64,000 bases of DNA from Pseudomonas sp. GM74 (GTDB lineage Bacteria; Pseudomonadota; Gammaproteobacteria; Pseudomonadales; Pseudomonadaceae). The position numbers and the translations under genes are program-made. The stretch covers positions 1 through 64,000 of the forward strand of contig NZ_AKJG01000064.1 in the NCBI RefSeq assembly GCF_000282455.1, given 5' to 3'. The notes under the pieces are model-generated. The model did not search any database, was not told the origin of the DNA, and worked only from the letters and a program-made list of their open reading frames with translations. Below are positions 30,579-39,587 of this stretch, piece after piece; position 1 is the stretch's first letter, and every line of letters begins with the position of its first letter.

Positions 30579-31475
30579 TCACCTTGATGGTTTTTTGATC
30601 CGTTGCGGATCTGGCGCCTCGCTCCGATCCGCCGACTGCTTCGGCGACCCGCTTTCGCTGCGAATCTGCGCATGGCTGATCAGTGCGAAAATAAAACTGC
30701 CTCCGATGATGTTCCCCGCCAGCGTCGGCCCGGCGAACACCAGCCAGAAATCACTCCACGGCAACTCACCGGCAAACACCAGATACGAAACCTCCAGCGA
30801 ACCGACCACGATGTGGGTGAAATCCCCCAGCGCCATGAGGTAGGTGATGAGGATGATGATCCACATCCTGGCGCTCTCCATGGACGGGATCATCCAGACC
30901 ATGGTCGCGATCATCCATCCGGAAACGATGCCCTTGGCGAACATCTGGCTGGCGTGGTTCTCCATGACCTTGCGACCGATATCGAGGAAGGCGACATCGG
31001 TCTTGCTGTCGAAAATCGGCAGCTCCAGCATCACGTACGCCACCAGCAAGGTGCCGCAGAGGTTGCCGACCAGCACCACCGTCCACAGCCGTAGCAGCCG
31101 GCCGAAGTTGGTCAGTGTCGGCTTGGTCATTACCGGTAGTACGGCGGTCAGGGTGTTTTCGGTGAACAGTTGCTGACGGGCCAGGATCACTGCGAGAAAA
31201 CCGACGCAATAACCGAAACTCGCGATCACCTTGAATCCTTCGCCATCCGGCAGGCGCGAATTGAGCAACCCCATGCCCATCAGCGACAGGCCCATGGTCA
31301 ACCCCGCCGCCAGCGCCGACCACCACAACGCGGCAATGCTGCGGTCCAGTTCCTGATCGCCCTGGGTACGGATGATCTCGTGCAGCACCGCGGCGCGGGG
31401 CGGCTGGCTCTTTTCGACTTCGTGCTCTTCGTGCGCCGAAAGGTTCGGGGTCTTGCCGTCTTGTGCCGAGTTCAT
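30579..31475 (-). CDS. Formate/nitrite transporter-family (YfdC-like) membrane protein
   Basis: A 298-residue protein with six predicted membrane helices and charged tails at both ends. Family features include LARQQLFTENTLTAVLPV, the central KIVS-equivalent AKGIVSGWMIATMVWM and AGPTLAGNIIGGSFIFAL. FNT proteins are pentameric channels for small monovalent anions. The long hydrophilic N-terminus (HEEHEVEKSQPPR) and the size place it nearer YfdC than FocA or NirC, so the transported ion is uncertain. It converges with the MFS gene, with almost no gap. Confidence 0.85.
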   Translation of the reverse strand: MNSAQDGKTPNLSAHEEHEVEKSQPPRAAVLHEIIRTQGDQELDRSIAALWWSALAAGLTMGLSLMGMGLLNSRLPDGEGFKVIASFGYCVGFLAVILARQQLFTENTLTAVLPVMTKPTLTNFGRLLRLWTVVLVGNLCGTLLVAYVMLELPIFDSKTDVAFLDIGRKVMENHASQMFAKGIVSGWMIATMVWMIPSMESARMWIIILITYLMALGDFTHIVVGSLEVSYLVFAGELPWSDFWLVFAGPTLAGNIIGGSFIFALISHAQIRSESGSPKQSADRSEAPDPQRIKKPSR

Positions 31476-31570
31476 GGGATGCGCATCCGGTGGCGAGCTA
31501 TTTAGCTACGACACGCGGGGTTCACGACTGTTCAGTAGGCAGACAATTCTTCGGTGAATACAGAACCGCT

Positions 31571-31634
31571 TTCGCGAGCAAGCCCGCTCCCACATGGATG
31601 GCGCTGTACCTGTGGGAGCGGGCTTGCTCGCGAA
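31571..31634. repeat. REP doublet, class B (64 bp)
   Basis: TTCGCGAGCAAGCCCGCTCC (31571-31594) and complement (31611-31634) around a 16-nt spacer. Confidence 0.9.
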
Positions 31635-31650
31635 GAAAGCAACGCCGATG

Positions 31651-32055
31651 TTACTGACCGGCGTCATCATCCTGGAACTGGTCCTTGACGTACTTGATCT
31701 CGGTCCGGCCGTGTGGCGCCGGCAAACCGTCTTCACCGAGGTTCACGAACACCATTTTTTCAACGGTGAGGATGCTCTTGCGGGTGATCTTGTTGCGCAC
31801 CTCACACGTCAGGGTGATCGAAGTGCGGCCGAATTCGGTCGCCGTGATGCCCAGTTCGATGATGTCGCCCTGGCGCGAAGCGCTGACGAAGTTGATTTCT
31901 GAAATGTACTTGGTGACCACACGCTGGTTGCCCAACTGAACGATGGCGTAGATCGCCGCCTCTTCGTCGATCCAGCGCAGCAGGCTACCGCCGAACAGCG
32001 TGCCATTGGGGTTGAGGTCTTCGGGCTTTACCCATTTGCGGGTGTGGAAATTCAT
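31651..32055 (-). CDS. Acyl-CoA thioesterase (hotdog fold, YciA-like)
   Basis: A 134-residue hotdog protein with the segment NPNGTLFGGSLLRWIDEEAA, where the Asp near the start of the long helix is the usual catalytic residue, and the core ISEINFVSASRQGDIIELG. Such enzymes hydrolyse acyl-CoA and salvage CoA. The ATG at 32055 (MNFHTRKWV) has GGAG upstream and gives normal family length; the frame is open to 32106. It is divergent from the ahcY leader. Confidence 0.88.
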   Translation of the reverse strand: MNFHTRKWVKPEDLNPNGTLFGGSLLRWIDEEAAIYAIVQLGNQRVVTKYISEINFVSASRQGDIIELGITATEFGRTSITLTCEVRNKITRKSILTVEKMVFVNLGEDGLPAPHGRTEIKYVKDQFQDDDAGQ

Positions 32056-32100
32056 AGGGGGCTCCGAGGCGTTTGAACGATGGTGGTGGATGCCCCCCAG

Positions 32101-32179
32101 CTTCAAGTCTCAAGCCACAAGCTGCAAGTAAAAAACCATCCTGCTCTCACTTGTCGCTTGCAGCTTGCAACTTGCCGCT
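32101..32179. repeat. CAAGCTGCAAG-type inverted repeat upstream of ahcY
   Basis: Imperfect inverted arms, CAAGCCACAAGCTGCAAG near 32110-32128 and CTTGTCGCTTGCAGCTTG near 32151-32168, made of repeated CAAG(C) units. The same family recurs between ahcY and metF (33781-33956). Confidence 0.7.
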
Positions 32180-32189
32180 CAAAGAAAGC

Positions 32190-33778
<1,589 letters not shown>

Positions 33779-33780
33779 GA

Positions 33781-33956
33781 GCAGCTGCAAGCTTTGAGCT
33801 TCAAGCGGCAAGCACAGGCCAAAAGCCGATCTTGCCGCACGAAGCCCGCAGCTTTGCCCCAATTTGCCAAAACAGTGTCAGGCAGCAAGCTCCAGGCACA
33901 AGAGACGAGCGCACCTCCGCTTCTCTTGCAGCTTGTGGCTTGCAGCTTGTAGCTGG
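33781..33956. repeat. CAAGCTGCAAG-type inverted repeat between ahcY and metF
   Basis: The left arm 33781-33813 (GCAGCTGCAAGCTTTGAGCT onward) and the right arm 33919-33956 (CTTGCAGCTTGTGGCTTGCA inside) are imperfect reverse complements built of the same CAAG/CTTG units as the repeat at 32101-32179. The centre carries no gene. Confidence 0.7.
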
Positions 33957-33967
33957 AGGTTTCCTCC
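33955..33967 (+). promoter_or_regulatory. Hairpin enclosing the metF ribosome-binding site
   Basis: GGAGG (33955-33959), a TTT loop, then CCTCC (33963-33967), immediately followed by the ATG at 33968. The perfect Shine-Dalgarno sequence is exactly complementary to the five bases before the start codon, so the mRNA can hide its own ribosome-binding site. Confidence 0.6.
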
Positions 33968-34813
33968 ATGTCCCAAGATCGTCGCTACAGCTTCGAGTTC
34001 TTCCCTACGAAGACCGATGCTGGGCAAGAAAAGCTGCTCGCCACTGCTCGCCAGCTGGCCATTTACAACCCCGATTTCTTCTCCTGCACCTACGGTGCCG
34101 GTGGTTCGACCCGTGATCGCACGCTAAACACCGTGTTGCAGCTCGAAAGCGAAGTCAAAATCCCTGCCGCTCCGCACCTGTCCTGCGTGGGCGACAGCAA
34201 GGATGACCTGCGCGGCCTGCTGGCCCAGTACAAGGCCGCCGGCATCAAGCGTATCGTCGCCCTGCGCGGTGACCTGCCTTCGGGCATGGGCATGGCCAGC
34301 GGTGAAATGCGCCACGCCAATGACCTGGTTGAGTTCATTCGTGAAGAAACCGGTGATCATTTCCACATCGAAGTTGCCGCTTACCCGGAAATGCATCCGC
34401 AAGCGCGCAATTTCGAAGACGATGTAGCCAACTTCGTGCGCAAGGCCAACGCTGGCGCCGACAGTGCGATCACCCAGTACTTCTTCAACGCCGACTGCTA
34501 CTTCTACTTCGTGGAACGCGTGCGGGCGCTGGGCGTGAACATCCCGATCGTGCCGGGCATCATGCCGATCACCAACTACAGCAAGCTGGCGCGCTTCTCC
34601 GATGCCTGCGGTGCGGAAATCCCGCGCTGGATCCGCAAGCAACTGGAAGCCTACGGCGACGACACCCAGAGCATTCAGCGCTTTGGCGAACAGGTCATCA
34701 CCGAGATGTGCGAACAACTGCTGCAGGGTGGCGCTCCTGGGCTGCACTTCTACACCCTGAACCAGGCTGAAGCGAGCCTGGCGGTGTGGAACAACCTGAA
34801 GTTGCCGCGTTAA
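33968..34813 (+). CDS. metF: Methylenetetrahydrofolate reductase
   Basis: A 281-residue flavoprotein that reduces 5,10-methylene-THF to 5-methyl-THF, the methyl donor for homocysteine. Visible are the opening FEFFPTKT (usually FEFFPPK), the TYGAGGSTRDRT segment, ALRGDLP and the C-terminal PGLHFYTLNQ. The start ATG directly follows the GGAGG/CCTCC hairpin. Its pairing with ahcY joins the two routes that feed and drain homocysteine. No regulatory protein is adjacent. Confidence 0.97.
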   Translation: MSQDRRYSFEFFPTKTDAGQEKLLATARQLAIYNPDFFSCTYGAGGSTRDRTLNTVLQLESEVKIPAAPHLSCVGDSKDDLRGLLAQYKAAGIKRIVALRGDLPSGMGMASGEMRHANDLVEFIREETGDHFHIEVAAYPEMHPQARNFEDDVANFVRKANAGADSAITQYFFNADCYFYFVERVRALGVNIPIVPGIMPITNYSKLARFSDACGAEIPRWIRKQLEAYGDDTQSIQRFGEQVITEMCEQLLQGGAPGLHFYTLNQAEASLAVWNNLKLPR

Positions 34814-34832
34814 AAGTCGTTAACGCACGATT

Positions 34833-34908
34833 AAAAGATCGCAGCCTGCGGCAGCTCCTGCAACGGAATGTTTAATCCCGCAGGAGCTACCGCAGGCTGC
34901 GATCTTTT
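34833..34908. repeat. Palindromic repeat AGATCGCAGCCTGCGGCAGC (complete)
   Basis: Arms 34833-34861 and 34880-34908 are 29-bp reverse complements with one mismatch, around an 18-nt loop. It lies after the metF stop and may serve as its terminator. A half copy is at 10669-10696. Confidence 0.85.
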
Positions 34909-35004
34909 GCTTTCAATGCACTATTAATGTGCGGCAATCCACGGAGTTAGAGCATCTGCGGTCAGTTTCTGGCTCTTTCCGGTTTCTCGTCGTAATCTCA
35001 GCTC

Positions 35005-35823
35005 ATGCCTTTGATCACGCAACTAATCGCCGTGCTTGTCTTCACTTGCCTGAGCCTCACCGCCCGGGGCGAGAAGCTGCGCATTGTCACGGAACCCTGG
35101 GCGCCCTACGTATACGAAGACAACAACGGCATATCCCTGGGCCTGGACTACGAAACCACCGCCATTGTCTTCAAGCGCCTGGGCATCGAAGTGGAGTGGC
35201 AGTTCCTGCCATGGAAACGCTGCCTGTCGATGCTGGAGTCAGGCCAGGCCGACGGCGCGCTGGACATCTTTCACAGCGATGAACGCGACGCAACCCTGCT
35301 CTACCCCAGCGAGCCACTGTCTGAAGTCCAGTTCGTAATGTTCTACGCCAATGAACGGCCCCATCCGTTTCGCACCCTCGATGACTTGCAGGGCCTGACC
35401 ATCGGCACCTCGCCGGGTTACCTGTACAGCAAGGACTTCAGCGATTCGACGCTGTTCACCCGCGAGCCGGCCCCGACCCATGAAGCCAACTTCGGCAAAC
35501 TGGTACGTGGGCGGATTGACCTGCTGATTACCGATCGCCGCGTCGGCCAGCATTTGCTCGACGAACTGGGCATCCGCGACAAGATCACCGAAAACCCCAC
35601 GATCATCAGCCAGCAAAGCCAGTTTCTCGCGGTGCGGCGCAATGCGGGCATGGATCTGCTGGTGCAGCGCTTCGGCGCCGAACTCAAACGCTTCAAACGC
35701 GAACCCGCCTACGCTGAACTGAGTGCCCGCTACGGCGCGGAACCGGCAGCCAGCGTGAAGGCTGAAAAGGCCACGGCTGCCGCGGAAAAAACCGTTGAGC
35801 AGCAGGAAAGCGGCGCGCAGTGA
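35005..35823 (+). CDS. Periplasmic solute-binding protein, family 3 (orphan)
   Basis: A 272-residue protein with a Sec signal peptide (LIAVLVFTCLSLTARG) and the family-3 opening LRIVTEPWAPYVYED, then WKRCLSMLESGQADGALDIF and LDDLQGLTIGTSPGYLYS. The last 25 or so residues are an Ala/Glu/Lys-rich tail not usual for the family. There is no permease or ATPase nearby. The ligand is unknown; amino-acid-like compounds are typical. It ends 10 bp before the -10 box of rhlE2. Confidence 0.85.
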   Translation: MPLITQLIAVLVFTCLSLTARGEKLRIVTEPWAPYVYEDNNGISLGLDYETTAIVFKRLGIEVEWQFLPWKRCLSMLESGQADGALDIFHSDERDATLLYPSEPLSEVQFVMFYANERPHPFRTLDDLQGLTIGTSPGYLYSKDFSDSTLFTREPAPTHEANFGKLVRGRIDLLITDRRVGQHLLDELGIRDKITENPTIISQQSQFLAVRRNAGMDLLVQRFGAELKRFKREPAYAELSARYGAEPAASVKAEKATAAAEKTVEQQESGAQ

Positions 35824-35832
35824 TTGCTCTGT

Positions 35833-35838
35833 TATACT
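35833..35838 (+). promoter_or_regulatory. -10 box of the rhlE2 promoter
   Basis: TATACT followed by a GC-rich discriminator. No good -35 hexamer is seen at 16-18 nt. The implied leader is about 200 nt. Confidence 0.5.
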
Positions 35839-35844
35839 CCGGCC

Positions 35845-36045
35845 TTCCCGCCAGGCTCACGCCCGGACGCTCGGAACCGTTAAAGGCATCTCAACCCCGC
35901 TACTGCGCAGCTTTCAGCCCGCGCGAGCGCTTGCAGACGAGCCTTCGAGACCCAGCAGGACCGGACGGGATTGCGTCCTCTTAAACGCGATTCGCGCCAG
36001 GCAAGACTCCCATTGGGCCAAGCCCTAACTAGAACAGGATTACTC
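35845..36045 (+). promoter_or_regulatory. Long 5' leader of rhlE2
   Basis: About 200 nt of GC-rich, apparently non-coding sequence between the -10 box and the ATG, with many short self-complementary stretches. Other RNA-helicase genes are controlled through long leaders; for this one it is only a suggestion. I could not define a structure by eye. Confidence 0.4.
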
Positions 36046-37905
36046 ATGTCCTTTGCTTCCCTCGGTCTCTCCGAGGCTTTAGTCCGCGCCATCGAGGCAG
36101 CGGGCTATACCGAGCCTACTCCGGTGCAACAGCGGGCCATTCCCGCCGTGTTGCAAGGTCGCGACCTGATGGTCGCGGCACAGACAGGTACTGGTAAAAC
36201 CGGCGGCTTCGCCCTTCCGATTCTGGAACGGTTGTTTCCCAACGGTCACCCGGACAAATCCCAGCGTCACGGCCCGCGCCAACCGCGCGTACTGGTCCTG
36301 ACCCCGACTCGCGAACTCGCGGCCCAGGTGCACGAGAGCTTCAAGGTCTATGCCCGTGACCTGAAGTTCGTCAGCGCCTGCATCTTCGGCGGCGTCGGCA
36401 TGAACCCGCAGGTTCAGGCCATGTCCCGTGGCGTAGACGTGCTGGTAGCCTGCCCTGGCCGCCTGCTCGACCTGGCCGGCCAAGGCAGCGTCGATCTGTC
36501 CCACGTGGAAATCCTCGTGCTGGACGAAGCCGACCGCATGCTCGACATGGGCTTCGTCCATGACGTGAAAAAGGTCCTGGCCCGTCTGCCGGCCAAACGC
36601 CAGAACCTGCTGTTCTCGGCAACCTTCTCCAAGGACATCACCGACCTCGCCGGCAAGCTGCTGCACAACCCGGAACGCATCGAAGTCACGCCGCCGAACA
36701 CTACGGTCGAGCGTATCGAACAACGCGTATTCCGCCTGCCGGCCAGCCACAAGCGTTCGCTGCTGGCGCACCTGATCACAGCCGGCGCCTGGGAACAGGT
36801 ACTGGTGTTCACCCGCACCAAGCACGGCGCCAACCGCCTGGCCGAGTACCTGGACAAGCACGGCCTGAGCGCCGTCGCGATCCACGGCAACAAGAGCCAG
36901 AACGCCCGTACCAAAGCCCTGGCCGACTTCAAGGCCGGCACCGTGCGCATCCTGGTGGCTACCGACATCGCCGCTCGCGGCCTGGACATCGACCAGTTGC
37001 CACACGTGGTCAACTTCGAACTGCCGAACGTCGATGAAGACTACGTGCACCGTATCGGTCGTACCGGCCGTGCCGGTCGTTCGGGCGAGGCGATCTCGCT
37101 GGTAGCCCCGGACGAAGAAAAACTGCTGAAAAGCATCGAACGCATGACCAAGCAGAAAATCGCCGACGGCGACCTGATGGGCTTCGATGCAAGCACCATC
37201 GAGGCGGAAAAGCCTGAAGTGCGCGAGCGTCCGGACATGCGCAACCCACGCAATCCACGTGGCCCGCGCGGCGACGGTCCGAACGGCAGCGGTGGCGGCG
37301 GCGGTCGCAAGGACAAAGGCAAGGACAAGGGCAAGGAAAAACCGGCCGGCGAGCGCCCTGCCCGTCAGCAAAAGCCACGTGAAGGCACTCCGGCTCGCGA
37401 ACAGCGTCCGTCGCAGCCTCCTCGTGCCGCCGCTGACCGTGCTCCGGACGAGTTCCTGGACGACGATATCGATAACTTCGGTAACCGCGTCGACTACGTA
37501 CCGCAGCAGAAACCCGCACAAGGCCGTGGTCGCCGTCCGGGTGCTCCGGCACAGGGCACCGCGGCAGGTTCGGGCGCTCCACGTTCCGGCAAGCCACAAG
37601 GTCGCCAGAACGGTCCGCGCAACAGCGATGGTGCCAGCACCGGCACCCCACCGGCCAAACGTAGCGGTCCTCGCAGTGGCGCACCGCGCGACGGCCAGGC
37701 CCGCCGCGAAGATTCGCGCAATCGCCGTCCGGCCCGTGACGACCAGCCGCGCTCGGAACCTGCCGTGCAGAACCCGCGCGGTCCCGCGCCGAAGATCATG
37801 CACAAGGAGTCGAAGGCTGACCGCTTCCCGACACCTGAGCAACTGGATCAACTGCCAAGCCGTCCTCGTGGTGAAAAACCAGCGCTGCTGACCCGCAATC
37901 GCTGA
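36046..37905 (+). CDS. rhlE2: DEAD-box RNA helicase RhlE2
   Basis: A 619-residue helicase. The core (about 1-375) has [14 protein letters not shown] (Q motif), [39 protein letters not shown] and [10 protein letters not shown]. Residues about 390-619 are a low-complexity basic tail rich in Arg, Gly, Pro and Lys, with an acidic [19 protein letters not shown] segment. The position next to metF and ahcY matches P. aeruginosa PA0428, described as RhlE2, whose long C-terminal extension affects RNA binding and mRNA decay. The ATG at 36046 has AGGA six bases upstream. A strong terminator follows. Confidence 0.9.
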   Translation: MSFASLGLSEALVRAIEAAGYTEPTPVQQRAIPAVLQGRDLMVAAQTGTGKTGGFALPILERLFPNGHPDKSQRHGPRQPRVLVLTPTRELAAQVHESFKVYARDLKFVSACIFGGVGMNPQVQAMSRGVDVLVACPGRLLDLAGQGSVDLSHVEILVLDEADRMLDMGFVHDVKKVLARLPAKRQNLLFSATFSKDITDLAGKLLHNPERIEVTPPNTTVERIEQRVFRLPASHKRSLLAHLITAGAWEQVLVFTRTKHGANRLAEYLDKHGLSAVAIHGNKSQNARTKALADFKAGTVRILVATDIAARGLDIDQLPHVVNFELPNVDEDYVHRIGRTGRAGRSGEAISLVAPDEEKLLKSIERMTKQKIADGDLMGFDASTIEAEKPEVRERPDMRNPRNPRGPRGDGPNGSGGGGGRKDKGKDKGKEKPAGERPARQQKPREGTPAREQRPSQPPRAAADRAPDEFLDDDIDNFGNRVDYVPQQKPAQGRGRRPGAPAQGTAAGSGAPRSGKPQGRQNGPRNSDGASTGTPPAKRSGPRSGAPRDGQARREDSRNRRPARDDQPRSEPAVQNPRGPAPKIMHKESKADRFPTPEQLDQLPSRPRGEKPALLTRNR

Positions 37906-37922
37906 GTTATCGCTGCAATGAA

Positions 37923-37955
37923 AATGCCCCGGTTCGAAAGAGCCGGGGCATTTTT
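37923..37955 (+). terminator. Rho-independent terminator of rhlE2
   Basis: AATGCCCCGG, loop, CCGGGGCATTTTT, starting 18 bp after the stop. Confidence 0.92.
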
Positions 37956-37973
37956 ATACACGACGCGAAAACC

Positions 37974-38063
37974 TGTGGGAGCGAGCTTGCTCGCGATGGC
38001 GTCGGTTCAGCCAACAGGGATGTCGACTGATACACCGCTATCGCGAGCAAGCTCGCTCCCACA
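37974..38063. repeat. REP doublet, class A (90 bp)
   Basis: TGTGGGAGCGAGCTTGCTCG arm and complement, exactly 90 bp, between the rhlE2 and yceI terminators. Confidence 0.9.
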
Positions 38064-38101
38064 GGGTTTGCATTGCCTGGCAGATAACGTACGCCAATAA
38101 A

Positions 38102-38135
38102 AAACGCCCCTGACCTTTCGATCAGGGGCGTTTTT
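38102..38135 (-). terminator. Rho-independent terminator of the yceI-type gene
   Basis: Read on the minus strand: AAACGCCCCTGATC, loop, GTCAGGGGCGTTTT. It starts 16 bp after the YceI stop. Confidence 0.9.
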
Positions 38136-38150
38136 ATGTCAGAGCGAAAA

Positions 38151-38738
38151 TTACTTCGCTTTGACACCTTCAAAGGTCACGTACATCTCAACCGCATCGG
38201 ACGATGGGCCCAGGTCTTTCTGCTTGCCGAAATCGGAACGCTTGAGGCTGAAAGTACCCTCAAAGCCTGCACGGTAGCCGCCCCATGGATCCTTGCCTTC
38301 GCCCAGGAAAGTGGCCTTGACCACGATTGGCTTGGTTACACCGAGGATCGTCAGGTCGCCAGCCACGTCAGCAGTGTCCTTGCCCGCAGCGTCTTTGCCA
38401 GTGGGTTTGACGCTGGTGGACACAAACGTGGCTTTGCTGGCGTTCAGGAAGTCTTTGCTGGAGATGTGCTTGTCACGTTCAGCGTTGTTGGTGAAGACGC
38501 TGGCGGTGTTCACGTTGAACTCGATCTTGCTGTCTTCAGGCTTGGCAGCGTCGAAGCTGAACTTGCCGTCGAGGTCCTTGAAAGTACCGGTGATGTAGCT
38601 GTAGCCCAGGTGACTGACCTTGAAGTTGACGAAGGCGTGCTGGCCTTCTTTGTCGACCACGTAGTCAGCGGCCATTACGTTACCGGCGGACAACAGGGCC
38701 GAACCGATTGCCAGAGCGGCGAGAGTCTTTTTCAACAT
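38151..38738 (-). CDS. YceI-family periplasmic protein
   Basis: A 195-residue protein with a Sec signal peptide ([16 protein letters not shown]) and the YceI lipocalin-like beta-barrel: [37 protein letters not shown] and the C-terminal [10 protein letters not shown]. YceI proteins bind long isoprenoid or lipid-like molecules in the periplasm. It is the second gene after a cytochrome b561 on the same strand (32-bp gap), a common pairing. Its neighbourhood in PAO1 is PA0423 (PasP), an abundant periplasmic protein. Confidence 0.92.
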   Translation of the reverse strand: MLKKTLAALAIGSALLSAGNVMAADYVVDKEGQHAFVNFKVSHLGYSYITGTFKDLDGKFSFDAAKPEDSKIEFNVNTASVFTNNAERDKHISSKDFLNASKATFVSTSVKPTGKDAAGKDTADVAGDLTILGVTKPIVVKATFLGEGKDPWGGYRAGFEGTFSLKRSDFGKQKDLGPSSDAVEMYVTFEGVKAK

Positions 38739-38770
38739 GCTTTGTTTTCCTTGGGAGTCGAGGTTGAACT

Positions 38771-39322
38771 TCAGGCTTTGCGACCCAGCATTCGCTTGAG
38801 GGTCACATCACGGTCGATAAAGTGGTGCTTCAATGCTGCCAACGCATGGAGGCCGGAAAAAATTACCAGCACCCACGCCAGGTAGAGGTGAATCGCACCG
38901 GCGTCATCTGCCTGGTCCGGCAGCCCGGAAACCAGGGCAGGCACTTCAAACCAGTCAAACACCGGAATCCCGGCACCTTCTGCGGTGGAAATCAGGTAAC
39001 CGGCAATCATCACAACGAACAGACAGAAATACAGAAAGGCATGACCGAACATGGCGCCCAGTCGCGTCATGCGGCTGTAGCTGGCCAGGGTTGGCGGCGG
39101 CGGGCTGATGAAGCGCCACAACACGCGCAATACCATGACCCCCAGCAAGATCAAGCCAATGCTCTTGTGCAGATCCGGCCCAGCCTTGCGCCAAGGGTCG
39201 TAATAACCGAGGTCGACCATCCACAGCCCGAGGGCGAATAAACCGAACACGGCCACTGCCACGCCCCAATGCATGAAGATGCTGACCCAGCCGTAGCGGG
39301 AGGTAGAGTTACGTAGCTGCAT
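38771..39322 (-). CDS. Cytochrome b561-family protein
   Basis: A 183-residue membrane protein with four hydrophobic helices and haem-ligand-type histidines ([14 protein letters not shown] near residue 18, [11 protein letters not shown] near residue 51, and [16 protein letters not shown] near the end). It belongs to the bacterial cytochrome b561 group that moves electrons between quinol and periplasmic partners. The ATG at 39322 is the first in frame. Co-transcription with the downstream YceI gene is likely. Confidence 0.9.
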   Translation of the reverse strand: MQLRNSTSRYGWVSIFMHWGVAVAVFGLFALGLWMVDLGYYDPWRKAGPDLHKSIGLILLGVMVLRVLWRFISPPPPTLASYSRMTRLGAMFGHAFLYFCLFVVMIAGYLISTAEGAGIPVFDWFEVPALVSGLPDQADDAGAIHLYLAWVLVIFSGLHALAALKHHFIDRDVTLKRMLGRKA

Positions 39323-39540
39323 TGCCTAGATCCCTGTAAGTGCTGGCCCAAGACTATCGAGTTATCTATCGAATTAAAGCGGAAAATTTTGCTTTGAAAT
39401 ATCGAGAAATACGATCAAGAGTCTGAAACAGGCGAGTTAAGAAAAGATTAAAGGCCAATGTGTGTACAAAAACGTAGCCCAATTCAACAACACTTCTTAC
39501 CAAATGTTTATTCGTTTGTGTGCCGGATTTCTCCGGGCAT

Positions 39541-39573
39541 AAAAAAACGCGGCATTTACGCCGCGTTTTTTTT
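39541..39573 (-). terminator. Rho-independent terminator of the amine oxidase gene
   Basis: AAAAAAACGCGGC, TTTA loop, GCCGCGTTTTTTT, reading on both strands; on the minus strand it lies 15 bp past the oxidase stop. The 220 bp between it and the cytochrome b start hold no gene and probably the cytochrome promoter. Confidence 0.88.
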
Positions 39574-39587
39574 ATGCCCGGGGCTTA

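Noticed and set aside
35795..36028. A 77-codon frame covering the rhlE2 leader
   Set aside because: It starts inside the previous gene, has no ribosome-binding site and no family features; the -10 box at 35833 lies inside it.
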